Assembly (NCBI GenBank): GCA_035581425.1
Contig: DATJVP010000190.1
Span: forward strand, 1 to 13,559
Direction of reading: 5' to 3'
Length of the DNA stretch: 13,559 nucleotides
Source: DASZHJ01 sp035581425
GTDB taxonomy: Bacteria; Pseudomonadota; Alphaproteobacteria; ATCC43930; CGMCC-115725
The notes below the pieces were generated by a model that was not told where the DNA came from, did not search any database, and saw only the letters and a program-made list of their open reading frames with translations. Both the position numbers and the translations under genes were made by a program. Below are positions 1-7,143 of the stretch, piece after piece (positions within the stretch are counted from its first letter, which is position 1; every line of letters starts with the position of its first letter).

Positions 1-799
1 CCTCGGCAAGGCTGGGCGGCGGAGAGATCAGGCTGAAGCGCAGATTGTCGGTCGCCAGGAGCACACCGCTGATCGCGACCAGCCCGATGACGAGCTTGCG
101 GAAGAGTGTTTGGCTCAGGAGGTGACGGACCCGCCGACCCACCCACATCCCCGCAAAGATCGGCACGCTCGCGATGACCGAGACGACGGCGTCCGATCGG
201 CTGAGCAGGCCTTCTCCACCGAGAGCGAGCGTCATCAGCGTGGCGGCAACGATCAGGAACATCGAGGCGTACTGCACGAAGCGGTCGCGCTCGATGCCGA
301 GCGCAAGCAGGTAAAGGAACACGAAGGGACCCGGCGAAGCCGCGAGTCCGCCGGTCAATCCGCCGACGATGCCCGCCGCGGGGCTGGCGATCGGCTCCAG
401 GTGGCGCGGCACGCGCACGCGCGGCGAAAGCAGCATGGTCGCGGCGATCGAGATGAGGATCAGGCCGACGACCGGCTTGAGGTAGATCGAAGCCACCAGG
501 GCGAGGAGTGTGATTCCGACGAAGACGCCGAAGGCGAGGCCGAGGAAGACCGGCAGCAATCGCTTGAGCACCACGCACAAGGGGTCGCCTTCGATCGCCT
601 GCGGGATGTTCGTAAGAATGAGGGGAACGGAAAGCAGCGCCACCGTCGCAGGCAGATCGAGAACCAGATTGAGCAATGGCACGGCGATCGCGGGCGTTCC
701 CACGCCGATCAGGCCCTTGGTGGTTCCGGCGGCAAAGAGGAACGACAGCACCGCGAGGTAGGTGAGCAGCGAGAGATGCGCGAGGGCGACGTGGGGCAT
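1..799 (-). CDS. TauE/SafE-family membrane transporter (sulfite/organosulfonate exporter type), C-terminus cut by window edge
   Basis: Reading the minus strand from ATG at 799 gives about 265 codons without a stop up to the left edge, so the gene is partial there. The family is usually about 250-270 residues, so only a few residues are probably missing. The product is a polytopic inner-membrane protein with hydrophobic segments near residues 10-26, 34-64, 81-103, 107-124, 142-168, 177-195, 205-220 and 236-250. The two glycine-rich family repeats are visible: GLIGVGTPAIAVPLL near residue 29 and GIVGGLTGGLAASPGP near residue 143. The stretch TNIPQAIEG after the second segment is also typical. 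The family moves small anions such as sulfite, sulfoacetate or other organic acids. The substrate here cannot be read from sequence, and no sulfur-metabolism gene is adjacent. Only a weak AGGG-type ribosome site precedes the ATG. The gene is divergent from the DUF1254 gene across about 510 bp. Confidence 0.85.
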   Translation of the reverse strand, partial: MPHVALAHLSLLTYLAVLSFLFAAGTTKGLIGVGTPAIAVPLLNLVLDLPATVALLSVPLILTNIPQAIEGDPLCVVLKRLLPVFLGLAFGVFVGITLLALVASIYLKPVVGLILISIAATMLLSPRVRVPRHLEPIASPAAGIVGGLTGGLAASPGPFVFLYLLALGIERDRFVQYASMFLIVAATLMTLALGGEGLLSRSDAVVSVIASVPIFAGMWVGRRVRHLLSQTLFRKLVIGLVAISGVLLATDNLRFSLISPPPSLAE

Positions 800-833
800 G
801 GGACCCTACGGTGCCCGCCCGCTCCAGGGCTTA

Positions 834-973
834 CCGGACAAGGAAATGCTCGAAACACCGGCGCGCATCTTGTGGCCTCTTCCTCGGATCGAGCCGAGTC
901 GAACGCCTTGCTCGTCGATCCCTGCGAAGTCCCGCCAGCGGTCGCGCCGCCGGACCGGGAAATGCTGGGCGAA
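834..973. repeat. Imperfect direct repeat pair (834-854 and 950-973)
   Basis: The block CCGGACAAGGAAATGCT at 834-850 recurs as CCGGACCGGGAAATGCT at 950-966 (15 of 17 identical). Each copy is followed by CGAA, directly in the first and after GGG in the second. On the minus strand both read as GAGCATTTCC- or CAGCATTTCC-like tracts followed by TCCGG. From memory, that wording resembles degenerate intergenic palindromic repeats common in Rhizobiales. The family assignment is a guess. Confidence 0.3.
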
Positions 974-1035
974 TCCTACGAAGGGGCGCCGCCGCTCCGC
1001 GTCATGCAAATTGGTGAGGCCAATGGCTCTACCGG

Positions 1036-1137
1036 CCCTGAATTTCGGGCGAGTGCATGGGCCGGAGCCGCGAGTCTTTGTGGTCGGATGCGGGAAACCG
1101 CGCGGTCATGCAACGCGCCCGCGCCCGGAATTCAGGG
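1036..1137. repeat. Inverted repeat 16 bp (15/16) spanning about 100 bp upstream of the DUF1254 gene
   Basis: Bases 1036-1051 (CCCTGAATTTCGGGCG) pair with 1122-1137 (CGCCCGGAATTCAGGG) at 15 of 16 positions. Inside this pair, TGCATG at 1054-1059 faces CATGCA at 1107-1112. The stretch could therefore fold as a long stem of two parts, as DNA or RNA. No function is recognised. It lies 170 bp or more before the downstream start codon. Confidence 0.35.
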
Positions 1138-1309
1138 TTTTCACCGATAGCGACCGGACGGCACAAATGTGAAAATCGCGCCCCTCATCGCACCCACCGA
1201 CAGCAGCATCCCGACCCGCCAAATCCTCTCATGATCGCAGTTCTGACGAGGCCCGGGGCCGGCGAGTCCGCTGCAATTCACCACCCATAAATATGGAGAG
1301 AGAGTCGCC

Positions 1310-2740
1310 ATGGGAATGAACGTGACCCGACGCCAGGTGACGATCGCCGGCCTGAGTCTTCTCGCGAGCACCGCGATTTCGGCGGCGAGCCGGGCCCAAC
1401 TCGGCGAGATGGGCATCGGCCAAGGGCTCGAGGAATTCTGGCTAGCGACCGACGCTTACGTCTACGGCTACCCGCTCGTGACGATGGAAATGACCCGTCG
1501 CATCATGACGAATGTCGCGGCGCCGGAAGCGATGCGCTGCCCCATGGGGCAAATTATCAAGGCGCGGCGATATCCAGACGCTTCCTTTCGCGATGTGACG
1601 GCGCCGAACGCCGACACGCTCTACACCACCGCCTGGATCGATGTCGCCGGCGAGCCCTGGGTGCTGAGCATCCCGGACATGAAGGGCCGCTACTTTCTGT
1701 TTCCGATGCTCGATGGCTGGACGAACGTATTCCAGGTCCCGGGCAAGCGGACGACAGGGACGGGCGCGCAGACCTACGCGATCACCGGGCCGGGCTGGAC
1801 CGGAGCCCTTCCGGCCGGCGTAAAGCAGCTCAAATCGCCCACCAGCATCGTCTGGCTTCTGGGCCGGATCTACTGCACCGGCACGCCGGAGGATTACGAC
1901 GCCGTGCACGCGCTGCAGGACCAGTGCAAACTGGTTCCGCTGAGCGCCTACGGCAAGCCCTATACGCCGCCGCCCGGAAAGGTCGATGCCTCGCTCGACA
2001 TGAAGACGGCGGTGCGCGAACAGGTCAACAAAATGGATGCGGTCGCCTATTTCACGCTGCTGGCGCAATTGATGAAGTCCAATCCGCCGGCGGCCGCGGA
2101 CGCGCCTGCGGTTGCGAAGTTTGCGCAGATCGGTCTCGTTCCCGGCAAGGATTACGACGCGAGCAAGCTCAATGCCGATTTCGTAAGCCGGATCCCACAA
2201 GCCGGTTTCGACCGGATCATGCTTCAGATCAAGGTCAACAAATCCGTCAAGTACACCAACGGTTTCTTCTTCGACACGGTCACTGGAATCTATGGGACGG
2301 ACTATCTCAATCGCGCGCTCGTGACCGCGATCGGCCTCGGCGCCAACAGGATCCAGGATGCGGTCTATCCCACCTCCCTCAAGGGCCCGGATGGAGACAG
2401 CTACAGCGGCGCCAACAAATACGTCATGCACTTCCCGAAGGGACAATTGCCGCCCGTCCGCGGATTCTGGTCTCTGACCATGTACGACGAGAAATTCTTC
2501 TTCGTCGCGAACCCGCTCAACCGCTACTCGATCAGCGCCCGGCAGAACCTGAAGCAGAATCCGGACGGCTCCGTCGATCTCTACATCCAGAATCAGTCGC
2601 CGGGGGCGGACAAGGAATCGAACTGGTTGCCGGCTCCTTCCGGCAAGTTCGTTCTGATGCTGCGCATGTATTGGCCGAACGAAAAATCGCCCTCGATCAT
2701 CAACGGCTCCTGGACGATTCCGCCGGTCAAGAAGGTGTAG
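1310..2740 (+). CDS. DUF1254/DUF1214 domain protein with Tat signal peptide
   Basis: This 476-residue protein has an N-terminal twin-arginine pattern (TRRQVTIAG, residues 6-14) and a hydrophobic stretch to about residue 27. Probable cleavage is after the Ser-Arg-Ala near residue 29, so export to the periplasm by the Tat route is expected. The DUF1254 domain occupies roughly residues 50-180, with the family-typical Asn-Ala-Asp-Thr-Leu-Tyr (100-105) and IPDMKGRYFLFPMLDGWTN (121-139). The DUF1214 domain lies at about 345-460 (HFPKGQLPPVRGFWSLTMYD). Length and domain order are normal for the family. The biochemical function is not established, so I assign none. The start is supported by GGAGAGAGAG at 1295-1304, five bases before ATG. 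A second in-frame ATG lies two codons later. The gene converges on the cytochrome c gene with 24 bp between stop codons. Confidence 0.9.
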   Translation: MGMNVTRRQVTIAGLSLLASTAISAASRAQLGEMGIGQGLEEFWLATDAYVYGYPLVTMEMTRRIMTNVAAPEAMRCPMGQIIKARRYPDASFRDVTAPNADTLYTTAWIDVAGEPWVLSIPDMKGRYFLFPMLDGWTNVFQVPGKRTTGTGAQTYAITGPGWTGALPAGVKQLKSPTSIVWLLGRIYCTGTPEDYDAVHALQDQCKLVPLSAYGKPYTPPPGKVDASLDMKTAVREQVNKMDAVAYFTLLAQLMKSNPPAAADAPAVAKFAQIGLVPGKDYDASKLNADFVSRIPQAGFDRIMLQIKVNKSVKYTNGFFFDTVTGIYGTDYLNRALVTAIGLGANRIQDAVYPTSLKGPDGDSYSGANKYVMHFPKGQLPPVRGFWSLTMYDEKFFFVANPLNRYSISARQNLKQNPDGSVDLYIQNQSPGADKESNWLPAPSGKFVLMLRMYWPNEKSPSIINGSWTIPPVKKV

Positions 2741-2764
2741 AGACCGGCTTCCGCGTAAGCCGGC
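2741..2764. terminator. Hairpin between convergent genes, probable bidirectional terminator
   Basis: CCGGCTT at 2744-2750 and AAGCCGG at 2757-2763 form a perfect 7-bp stem with a 6-nt loop. The stem fits exactly between the DUF1254 stop (2740) and the cytochrome stop (2765-2767). No strong T-run follows in either direction, so efficiency is uncertain. Confidence 0.55.
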
Positions 2765-3688
2765 TCAGCTCCCCTTGCTGGGGATGGGCCGCAGCGACTT
2801 CAGGTAGATTGCGATCGCGTGCCGGTCGGCTGCGGTGAGTTTTGCGGTTCCGTCGACGACCTCTGCCATCGGCATGCCGACAAAATCGCCTTTTGCGGTC
2901 ATGCCCCTTTCCAGGAGCCGATCGATTTCGTCGAGGCTCCAGTCACCGATCCCCTCGACGGGATCGGGGGTGATGTTCGGCGCGAGCTTGGCGCCGGGGC
3001 CGTAGAGCTCGCCGCCGCTGAAGGCGCGCTCGGTCTCGAGCCCGCCGAGCGCGGTGCGCGGCGTGTGGCATTCGCCGCAATGGGCGACGGCATTGGCGAG
3101 ATAGGCGCCGCGGTTCCATTCGGGAGTCCTGCCGGGATCGGCGGCCATCGGCCCGGGGGAAAAATAGAGCGCGCGCCAGAGGATGACCGAGATCCGCATG
3201 TCTAACGGGAACCCGACGGCATGCGGCTTGTTCGGCGCGGCGACCGGCGCTTGCGCGAAGAGATATGCCTTGATGTCGAGGATGTCCTGGTCCGTCATGC
3301 CCGTGAAGGCCGGGAACGGAAAGGCCGGGAAATAATGTGCGCCGGCGGGTGAGGTCCCGCGGCGCAGCGCTTGCACGAAGTCCTCGTCGCTCCAGGCGCC
3401 GATCCCGTAGACGGGATCCGGCGTGATATTGCGGCTGTAATAGGCGCCGAACGGCGTCAGGACCGCACGGCCGCCCGCAAGCCGAGCCCCGCCGGCATCG
3501 GTGTGACAGCCGACGCAGTTCGCGGCGTCGAGGAGATATTCGCCGCGCTTGATCGCCTCGGGACCGGGAGCGGCCGGGCGCGCCTGGGGCTGAGAGACGT
3601 CCTCGATCCTGCAGCCGGAGACGAGCAAAATCGCAGACAGGGCCGCGACGACCCCAAGCAAAGTTCCCCTATGATTTTTGCTCGCCAC
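2765..3688 (-). CDS. Diheme c-type cytochrome, predicted lipoprotein
   Basis: This 307-residue protein begins with a hydrophobic signal and a lipobox (LVSGC, residues 22-26), so Cys26 is the likely lipidation site and the protein sits in the periplasm on a membrane anchor. Two c-type heme sites are visible: CVGCH (58-62) and CGECH (204-208). Each is followed by the family pattern NITPDP..GIG.W (88-99 and 239-250). Candidate axial methionines are Met131 (FTGMTD) and Met272 or Met274 (VGMPM). The fold resembles the cytochrome subunits of quinoprotein alcohol dehydrogenases and molybdenum hydroxylases, which often carry three hemes. This one has two. It should pass electrons from a periplasmic dehydrogenase to the respiratory chain, but no dehydrogenase is adjacent. 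The start is GTG at 3688, chosen for the AAGGGGAT ribosome site six bases upstream. Confidence 0.9.
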   Translation of the reverse strand: MASKNHRGTLLGVVAALSAILLVSGCRIEDVSQPQARPAAPGPEAIKRGEYLLDAANCVGCHTDAGGARLAGGRAVLTPFGAYYSRNITPDPVYGIGAWSDEDFVQALRRGTSPAGAHYFPAFPFPAFTGMTDQDILDIKAYLFAQAPVAAPNKPHAVGFPLDMRISVILWRALYFSPGPMAADPGRTPEWNRGAYLANAVAHCGECHTPRTALGGLETERAFSGGELYGPGAKLAPNITPDPVEGIGDWSLDEIDRLLERGMTAKGDFVGMPMAEVVDGTAKLTAADRHAIAIYLKSLRPIPSKGS

Positions 3689-3734
3689 CGTGATCCCCTT
3701 CTGCGTCGAGTCCCGTGGCGCAATGAATGCAGCA

Positions 3735-3770
3735 GATCACACCGAGAGCATCCATCAAATGCGTGTGATC
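3735..3770. promoter_or_regulatory. Inverted repeat, candidate operator between divergent genes
   Basis: GATCACAC at 3735-3742 and GTGTGATC at 3763-3770 are perfect inverted copies. Nested inside them, GCAT (3748-3751) faces ATGC (3759-3762). The element lies between the divergent cytochrome and serine hydrolase genes, and ends four bases before a TTGACA hexamer at 3775-3780. Position and symmetry suit a regulator site, but no regulator gene is present in the window. Confidence 0.35.
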
Positions 3771-3774
3771 CTGT

Positions 3775-3802
3775 TTGACACTCTCCTCGCATTCCGTTGG
3801 AT
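3775..3802 (+). promoter_or_regulatory. Candidate sigma70-like promoter for the serine hydrolase gene
   Basis: A perfect TTGACA at 3775-3780 is followed after 16 bp by TTGGAT at 3797-3802, a poor match to TATAAT. Transcription would start near 3809, leaving a leader of about 80 nt. The support is the -35 hexamer and the divergent-gene position only. Confidence 0.35.
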
Positions 3803-3803
3803 G

Positions 3804-3842
3804 GGGTTCGCGGTAGTGTCTGGGACGCTACCGGGTTCGCGG
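3804..3842 (+). repeat. Stem-loop flanked by 10-bp direct repeats in the hydrolase leader
   Basis: CGGTAGTGTC (3811-3820), a TGG loop and GACGCTACCG (3824-3833) form a 10-bp stem with one G-U wobble. The stem is overlapped at both ends by the exact direct repeat GGGTTCGCGG (3804-3813 and 3833-3842). It lies 47-85 bases before the hydrolase ATG. It could be a leader structure or a protein-binding site. Confidence 0.4.
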
Positions 3843-3888
3843 ATATGCTGTCGCGGCGCGTCAATCAGGGAGCGACGCGGGGGGCCGC

Positions 3889-4821
3889 ATGCCGTTCTTC
3901 GACAGCTCGACCGAAAGCGAGGCGATAGGGACGACGCTTACGGAGTGGATGCTCGAGCGATTTCGCGCGGATGGGCTCGCAGCAGACGACTTTGCGCTGA
4001 CGCTGCTTCCCTTCTCCGGTCCGCTTCGTCCGGATACCGCCGCCGAGCGTCCCGTGGGCTTCGCCTATCGCGGCGAGGCGCCGTTCTATCCCTGCAGCGT
4101 GGTCAAGGCCTTCTATCTCGCGGCTGCGCACGCGCGCCTCGAGGAAGGTGCGCTCGCGGAGCATGCCGAGCTCGACCGCGCCATGCGCGACATGATCCGC
4201 TGGTCGAGCAACACCGCCACCAACTATGTGATCGACCTCGTCACCGGCACGACCGGCGATACGCTCTTGGACGAGGCGCAGATGCGCGACTGGGCCGAGC
4301 GCCGGCAATGGGTCAACCGCTACTTCCGCGGTCTCGGCTGGCCCGAGGCCGAGGCCATCAACCTCTGCCAGAAGCTGATGGATGACGACCGCTACGGTCG
4401 GGAGAAGACCTTCGTGCGCCTGGGCGGCAACAACCACAACCGCCTCAGCACCGACGCGGCGGCGCGCCTCTTCTATGCCATCTTCGCGGGCCGCATGGTG
4501 ACGCCGCTCCGGAGCCGCGCCATGGCAGCCCTCTTCGCCCGCCCGCTGGAGGATCCCGACTTCGTCGCTCACCAGATGGCCCAGGTCAAAGCCTATCTCG
4601 GTGCAGGTCTGCCTCGCGGCGCCAAGCTCTGGTCGAAGGCCGGCTGGACCACCTGGACGGGCGATGCCGACGCCAGCTACAGGCGCCACGACGCCGCTTA
4701 CATCGAGCTGCCGAACGGTCGCGCCTGCATCCTGGTCGTCTTTATCCAAGGCCGCATTGTCTCCGGGCTCGAGACGGTGTTGCCGGCGGTTGCGGGCAGG
4801 ACGGTCGCCCTTCTGGGGTGA
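3889..4821 (+). CDS. Class A beta-lactamase-like serine hydrolase (penicillin-binding/transpeptidase fold)
   Basis: This 310-residue protein has the three marks of the serine beta-lactamase/DD-peptidase fold in order: S70-V-V-K73 (nucleophile and general base), S106-S-N108 in the context SSNTATNY, and S249-K250-A-G252 in place of the usual KTG. The region between them is mostly helical, as in the beta-lactamase2 (class A) family. The Glu-x-x-x-Asn omega-loop pattern that gives class A enzymes deacylation is not visible, so true antibiotic hydrolysis is doubtful. No signal peptide or lipobox is evident from this start, so the product appears cytoplasmic, which is odd for this fold. A purine-rich GGGGGG tract lies 4-9 bases before the ATG. 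The gene is divergent from the cytochrome gene and 75 bp upstream of the symporter gene, perhaps transcribed with it. Substrate is unknown. Confidence 0.8.
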   Translation: MPFFDSSTESEAIGTTLTEWMLERFRADGLAADDFALTLLPFSGPLRPDTAAERPVGFAYRGEAPFYPCSVVKAFYLAAAHARLEEGALAEHAELDRAMRDMIRWSSNTATNYVIDLVTGTTGDTLLDEAQMRDWAERRQWVNRYFRGLGWPEAEAINLCQKLMDDDRYGREKTFVRLGGNNHNRLSTDAAARLFYAIFAGRMVTPLRSRAMAALFARPLEDPDFVAHQMAQVKAYLGAGLPRGAKLWSKAGWTTWTGDADASYRRHDAAYIELPNGRACILVVFIQGRIVSGLETVLPAVAGRTVALLG

Positions 4822-4896
4822 ATCCCGGCGCGCCGAAATCGTCGATTGAGCGCGGTAAACTTGCTAGTCTAGGAAAACACGGGAGGGAGAGCGCCC

Positions 4897-6180
4897 ATGC
4901 AGCAGAGCCCCCTCATTAAATCGCGACTCGCGGCGATCCTGCGGGCCACGAGCGGAAATTTTCTGGAGCAGTTCGACTTCTTCCTGTTCGGGTTCTACGC
5001 GACGGCCATCTCCAAGGCCTTCTTCCCGACCGGCAATGAAGTCACGGAGCTGATGCTGACCTTCACGACCTTCTGGCTCGGCGCGCTCATGCGCCCCGTG
5101 GGCGCGATCGTGCTCGGCGCCTATCTGGACCATATCGGCCGGCGCAAGGGACTGATCCTGACGCTCTCCATCATGGCCGCGGGCACGGTCTTCATCACGA
5201 TTTCGCCGACCTATGCGAGCATCGGCGTCCTCGCCCCGATCATCGTCCTCGTCGGGCGTCTGCTGCAGGGCTTCTCTGCCGGCGTCGAGCTCGGGGGCGT
5301 GTCGATCTACCTCTTCGAGATCTCGACGCCGGGAAACAGGGGGTTCTACACCTCCTTCCAATCCGCGAGCCAGCAGGTCGCGATCTTCGTGGCCGCGATC
5401 ATCGGCTACGTCCTGAACTCCCTGCTGCCGGAGGCCGAGATCGTCGCCTGGGGATGGCGCATTCCCTTCGCGATCGGCTGCATGATCATTCCCTTCATCT
5501 TCGTGATCCGGCGCTCGCTCGAGGAGACGCCGGATTTCCTCGCTCAGCGCCACCACCCGACGGCCGGCGAGGTGCTTGCGGCGATGCTCGCGAATTGGCG
5601 GATCGTCATCCTCGGGATGATGCTGACCGCGATGACGACGGTGACCTTCTACTTCATCACGGTCTACACGCCGACCTTCGGCAAGTCCGTGCTGAAGCTC
5701 TCCGCCACCGACAGCCTGCTGGTCACGCTCTTCGTCGCCGTCACGAATTTCCTCTGGCTGCCCGTCGGCGGCGCCATCTCCGACCGCATCGGACGCAAGC
5801 CCGTGCTGGTCGTCATTTCGACTTTGGCGCTGCTGACGACCTATCCCACGCTCTCCTGGCTGGTCGCGGCGCCGAGCTTCGGCAAGATGCTGCTCGTGGA
5901 CCTCTGGTTCTCGATGTTCTTCGGAGTCTACAACGGCGCGATGGTGGCGGCGCTCTCCGAGGAGGTGCCAAAGCAGGTGCGCACCACATGCTTCTCATTG
6001 GCGTTCAGCCTGGCCGTGGCGCTCTTCGGAACCTTCACGCCGCTCGCCTCGACGTGGCTCATCGATCAGACGAAGGATCGTGCCGCGCCGGGATTTTGGC
6101 TCATGGCCGCTGCGGCCTCGGGCCTCATCGCCACCCTGATCATCTACCGCGGCCGCGTGGCGCAGCGGGTCGAAGCCTGA
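4897..6180 (+). CDS. Citrate/tricarballylate:proton symporter (MFS, metabolite:H+ symporter family, CitA/TcuC-like)
   Basis: This 427-residue, 12-helix-type major facilitator is very close, by remembered sequence, to the enterobacterial citrate-proton symporter CitA and the tricarballylate transporter TcuC. The stretch GNFLEQFDFFLFGFYA (20-35) is the family hallmark. Motif A GAYLDHIGRRKG (74-85) is followed by RLLQGFSAGVELGG (121-134), and a second motif A, GAISDRIGRKP, lies near residues 291-301. Further matches are FYFITVYTPT and FGVYNGAMVAALSEE. It should import a tri- or dicarboxylate with protons across the inner membrane. Which substrate cannot be settled, and no tcuA/tcuB or citrate lyase gene is near. 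The start is well supported by GGGAGGGAGA at 4881-4890, six bases before ATG. The stop lies 17 bp from the stop of the convergent dioxygenase gene. The two stops sit in a weak 6-bp inverted repeat (GCCTGA/TCAGGC). Confidence 0.9.
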   Translation: MQQSPLIKSRLAAILRATSGNFLEQFDFFLFGFYATAISKAFFPTGNEVTELMLTFTTFWLGALMRPVGAIVLGAYLDHIGRRKGLILTLSIMAAGTVFITISPTYASIGVLAPIIVLVGRLLQGFSAGVELGGVSIYLFEISTPGNRGFYTSFQSASQQVAIFVAAIIGYVLNSLLPEAEIVAWGWRIPFAIGCMIIPFIFVIRRSLEETPDFLAQRHHPTAGEVLAAMLANWRIVILGMMLTAMTTVTFYFITVYTPTFGKSVLKLSATDSLLVTLFVAVTNFLWLPVGGAISDRIGRKPVLVVISTLALLTTYPTLSWLVAAPSFGKMLLVDLWFSMFFGVYNGAMVAALSEEVPKQVRTTCFSLAFSLAVALFGTFTPLASTWLIDQTKDRAAPGFWLMAAAASGLIATLIIYRGRVAQRVEA

Positions 6181-6197
6181 GGGAAATGGGCGCAGGT

Positions 6198-7115
6198 TCA
6201 GGCACGCCGCGCGGATGAAAGCGGCGGCGGCGCCTGCTCGAGGCTCGAGACCTCGTTGGTGAGGGTGGTGCGGTGCATGTCGCGCACCTTCGTGTGGTCG
6301 TAGCGCCGCGCGCGGTGCATGGTGACGCGGTTGTCCCACATGACGAGGTCGTTCTGGCGCCAGACATGGGCGTAGACGAAGCGTCGGTCGGTCGCGTGCT
6401 CCGTAAGGTCGCGCAAGAGCGCGCGCGCCTCCGGTACGGGCATTCCCTCGATCTCACCCGCATGGCTCGAGAGATAGAGCGAGAGGCGGCCGGTCCTGGG
6501 GTGCTGGCGCACCAGGCGCTGGCGCACCGGCGCGCTTTGCGCGCGCTCGTCATCGGTGAATTCGGTATAGCCGAGGACGCCGCGCGAGAAGATCTGGCTG
6601 TGCCGGCAGACGAGGTCGTGGATATCGCGCTTCGTCGCCTCGTCCAGCGCGTCGTAGGCCGCGCGCATGTCCGCGAACTCCGTATTCCCGCCGGCCTCGG
6701 GAATCCGACGCGCCGACAGGATCGAGTATTTCGCGGGCACCGGCTTGAAGGAGCTGTCGGAGTGCCAGAGCATATTGCCGAGCCCGAAAAGGCGCCGGCG
6801 GTCGTCGCGCGCCAGCACCTTCTCGCTCGTATCGAGGTTCGAGATGTCGTTGACGTCCATGCTGAGCCGCCGCTCCGCGAGGCGGGTCAGGTCGCCGGTG
6901 GCCGCCTCGAGCGGCCCGAGGCTGCGGCTGAACGCGATCTGCCGGTCGTCATCGAGCACCTGGTCGTGAAAGACCAGCACGCCGAACCGGTCCATGCCCG
7001 CGTGGATCGCCGCAATGTCCTCTTGCGAAAGTGGCTTGGCGGTATCGCAGCCGGAGACGACGCCTGCAAAAAAGGGCCGCCCGACGGGGTCGATGGGCTC
7101 GATTTTGACGCTCAT
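6198..7115 (-). CDS. TfdA/TauD-family Fe(II)/2-oxoglutarate-dependent dioxygenase, TfdA-like
   Basis: Starting at ATG 7115 the protein has 305 residues. The Fe(II) triad is visible as H118-x-D120 in LWHSDSSF and H267 in DNRVTMHRARRYD. Arg278 and Arg282 in VRDMHRTTL are candidates for binding the 2-oxoglutarate carboxylate. LWHSDSSF, EFADMRAAYDAL, EHATDRRFVYAH and DLVMWDNR match the remembered sequence of 2,4-D dioxygenase TfdA more closely than taurine dioxygenase TauD. It should be a cytoplasmic hydroxylase that couples 2-oxoglutarate decarboxylation to substrate oxidation. The real substrate is unknown, and many TfdA-like proteins do not act on 2,4-D. A longer frame reaches 7286, but that would overlap the upstream gene. 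The ATG at 7115 has GAGG just upstream and a start like TfdA. It follows pmtA by 28 bp on the same strand, a likely operon. Confidence 0.9.
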   Translation of the reverse strand: MSVKIEPIDPVGRPFFAGVVSGCDTAKPLSQEDIAAIHAGMDRFGVLVFHDQVLDDDRQIAFSRSLGPLEAATGDLTRLAERRLSMDVNDISNLDTSEKVLARDDRRRLFGLGNMLWHSDSSFKPVPAKYSILSARRIPEAGGNTEFADMRAAYDALDEATKRDIHDLVCRHSQIFSRGVLGYTEFTDDERAQSAPVRQRLVRQHPRTGRLSLYLSSHAGEIEGMPVPEARALLRDLTEHATDRRFVYAHVWRQNDLVMWDNRVTMHRARRYDHTKVRDMHRTTLTNEVSSLEQAPPPLSSARRA

Positions 7116-7143
7116 GGCCTCGAGCTTAGCAACGGTCGCCGCC

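Larger units (their letters stand above)
800..1309. other. Gene-poor divergent intergenic region of about 510 bp with repeats
   Basis: No open frame in this stretch looks like a real gene. The short frames in it are arginine-rich, carry no recognisable domain and overlap one another. It separates the TauE-like gene (minus) from the DUF1254 gene (plus), so both promoters should lie in it, but I see no convincing -35/-10 pair. It contains an imperfect direct repeat (834-854 and 950-973) and an inverted repeat (1036-1051 with 1122-1137). The last 20 bases hold the ribosome binding site of the DUF1254 gene, GGAGAGAGAG at 1295-1304. The length and repeats suggest a decayed or repeat-invaded spacer. 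Confidence 0.5.

Noticed and set aside
806..1009. A 67-residue minus-strand ORF just upstream of the TauE-like gene
   Set aside because: It is Arg-rich with no domain and no ribosome site that I could see. It covers the degenerate repeats and is probably not coding.
110..1150. A 346-codon plus-strand frame over the left end
   Set aside because: It is antisense to the TauE/SafE-like gene, whose minus-strand translation is a clear membrane protein. The plus-strand product is highly charged with no domain.
1442..2446. A 334-codon minus-strand frame
   Set aside because: It is the antisense shadow of the DUF1254 gene, with strongly biased composition and no recognisable motif.
3865..4749. A 294-codon minus-strand frame opposite the serine hydrolase
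   Set aside because: It is an antisense shadow. The plus strand carries SxxK and SxN motifs in order.
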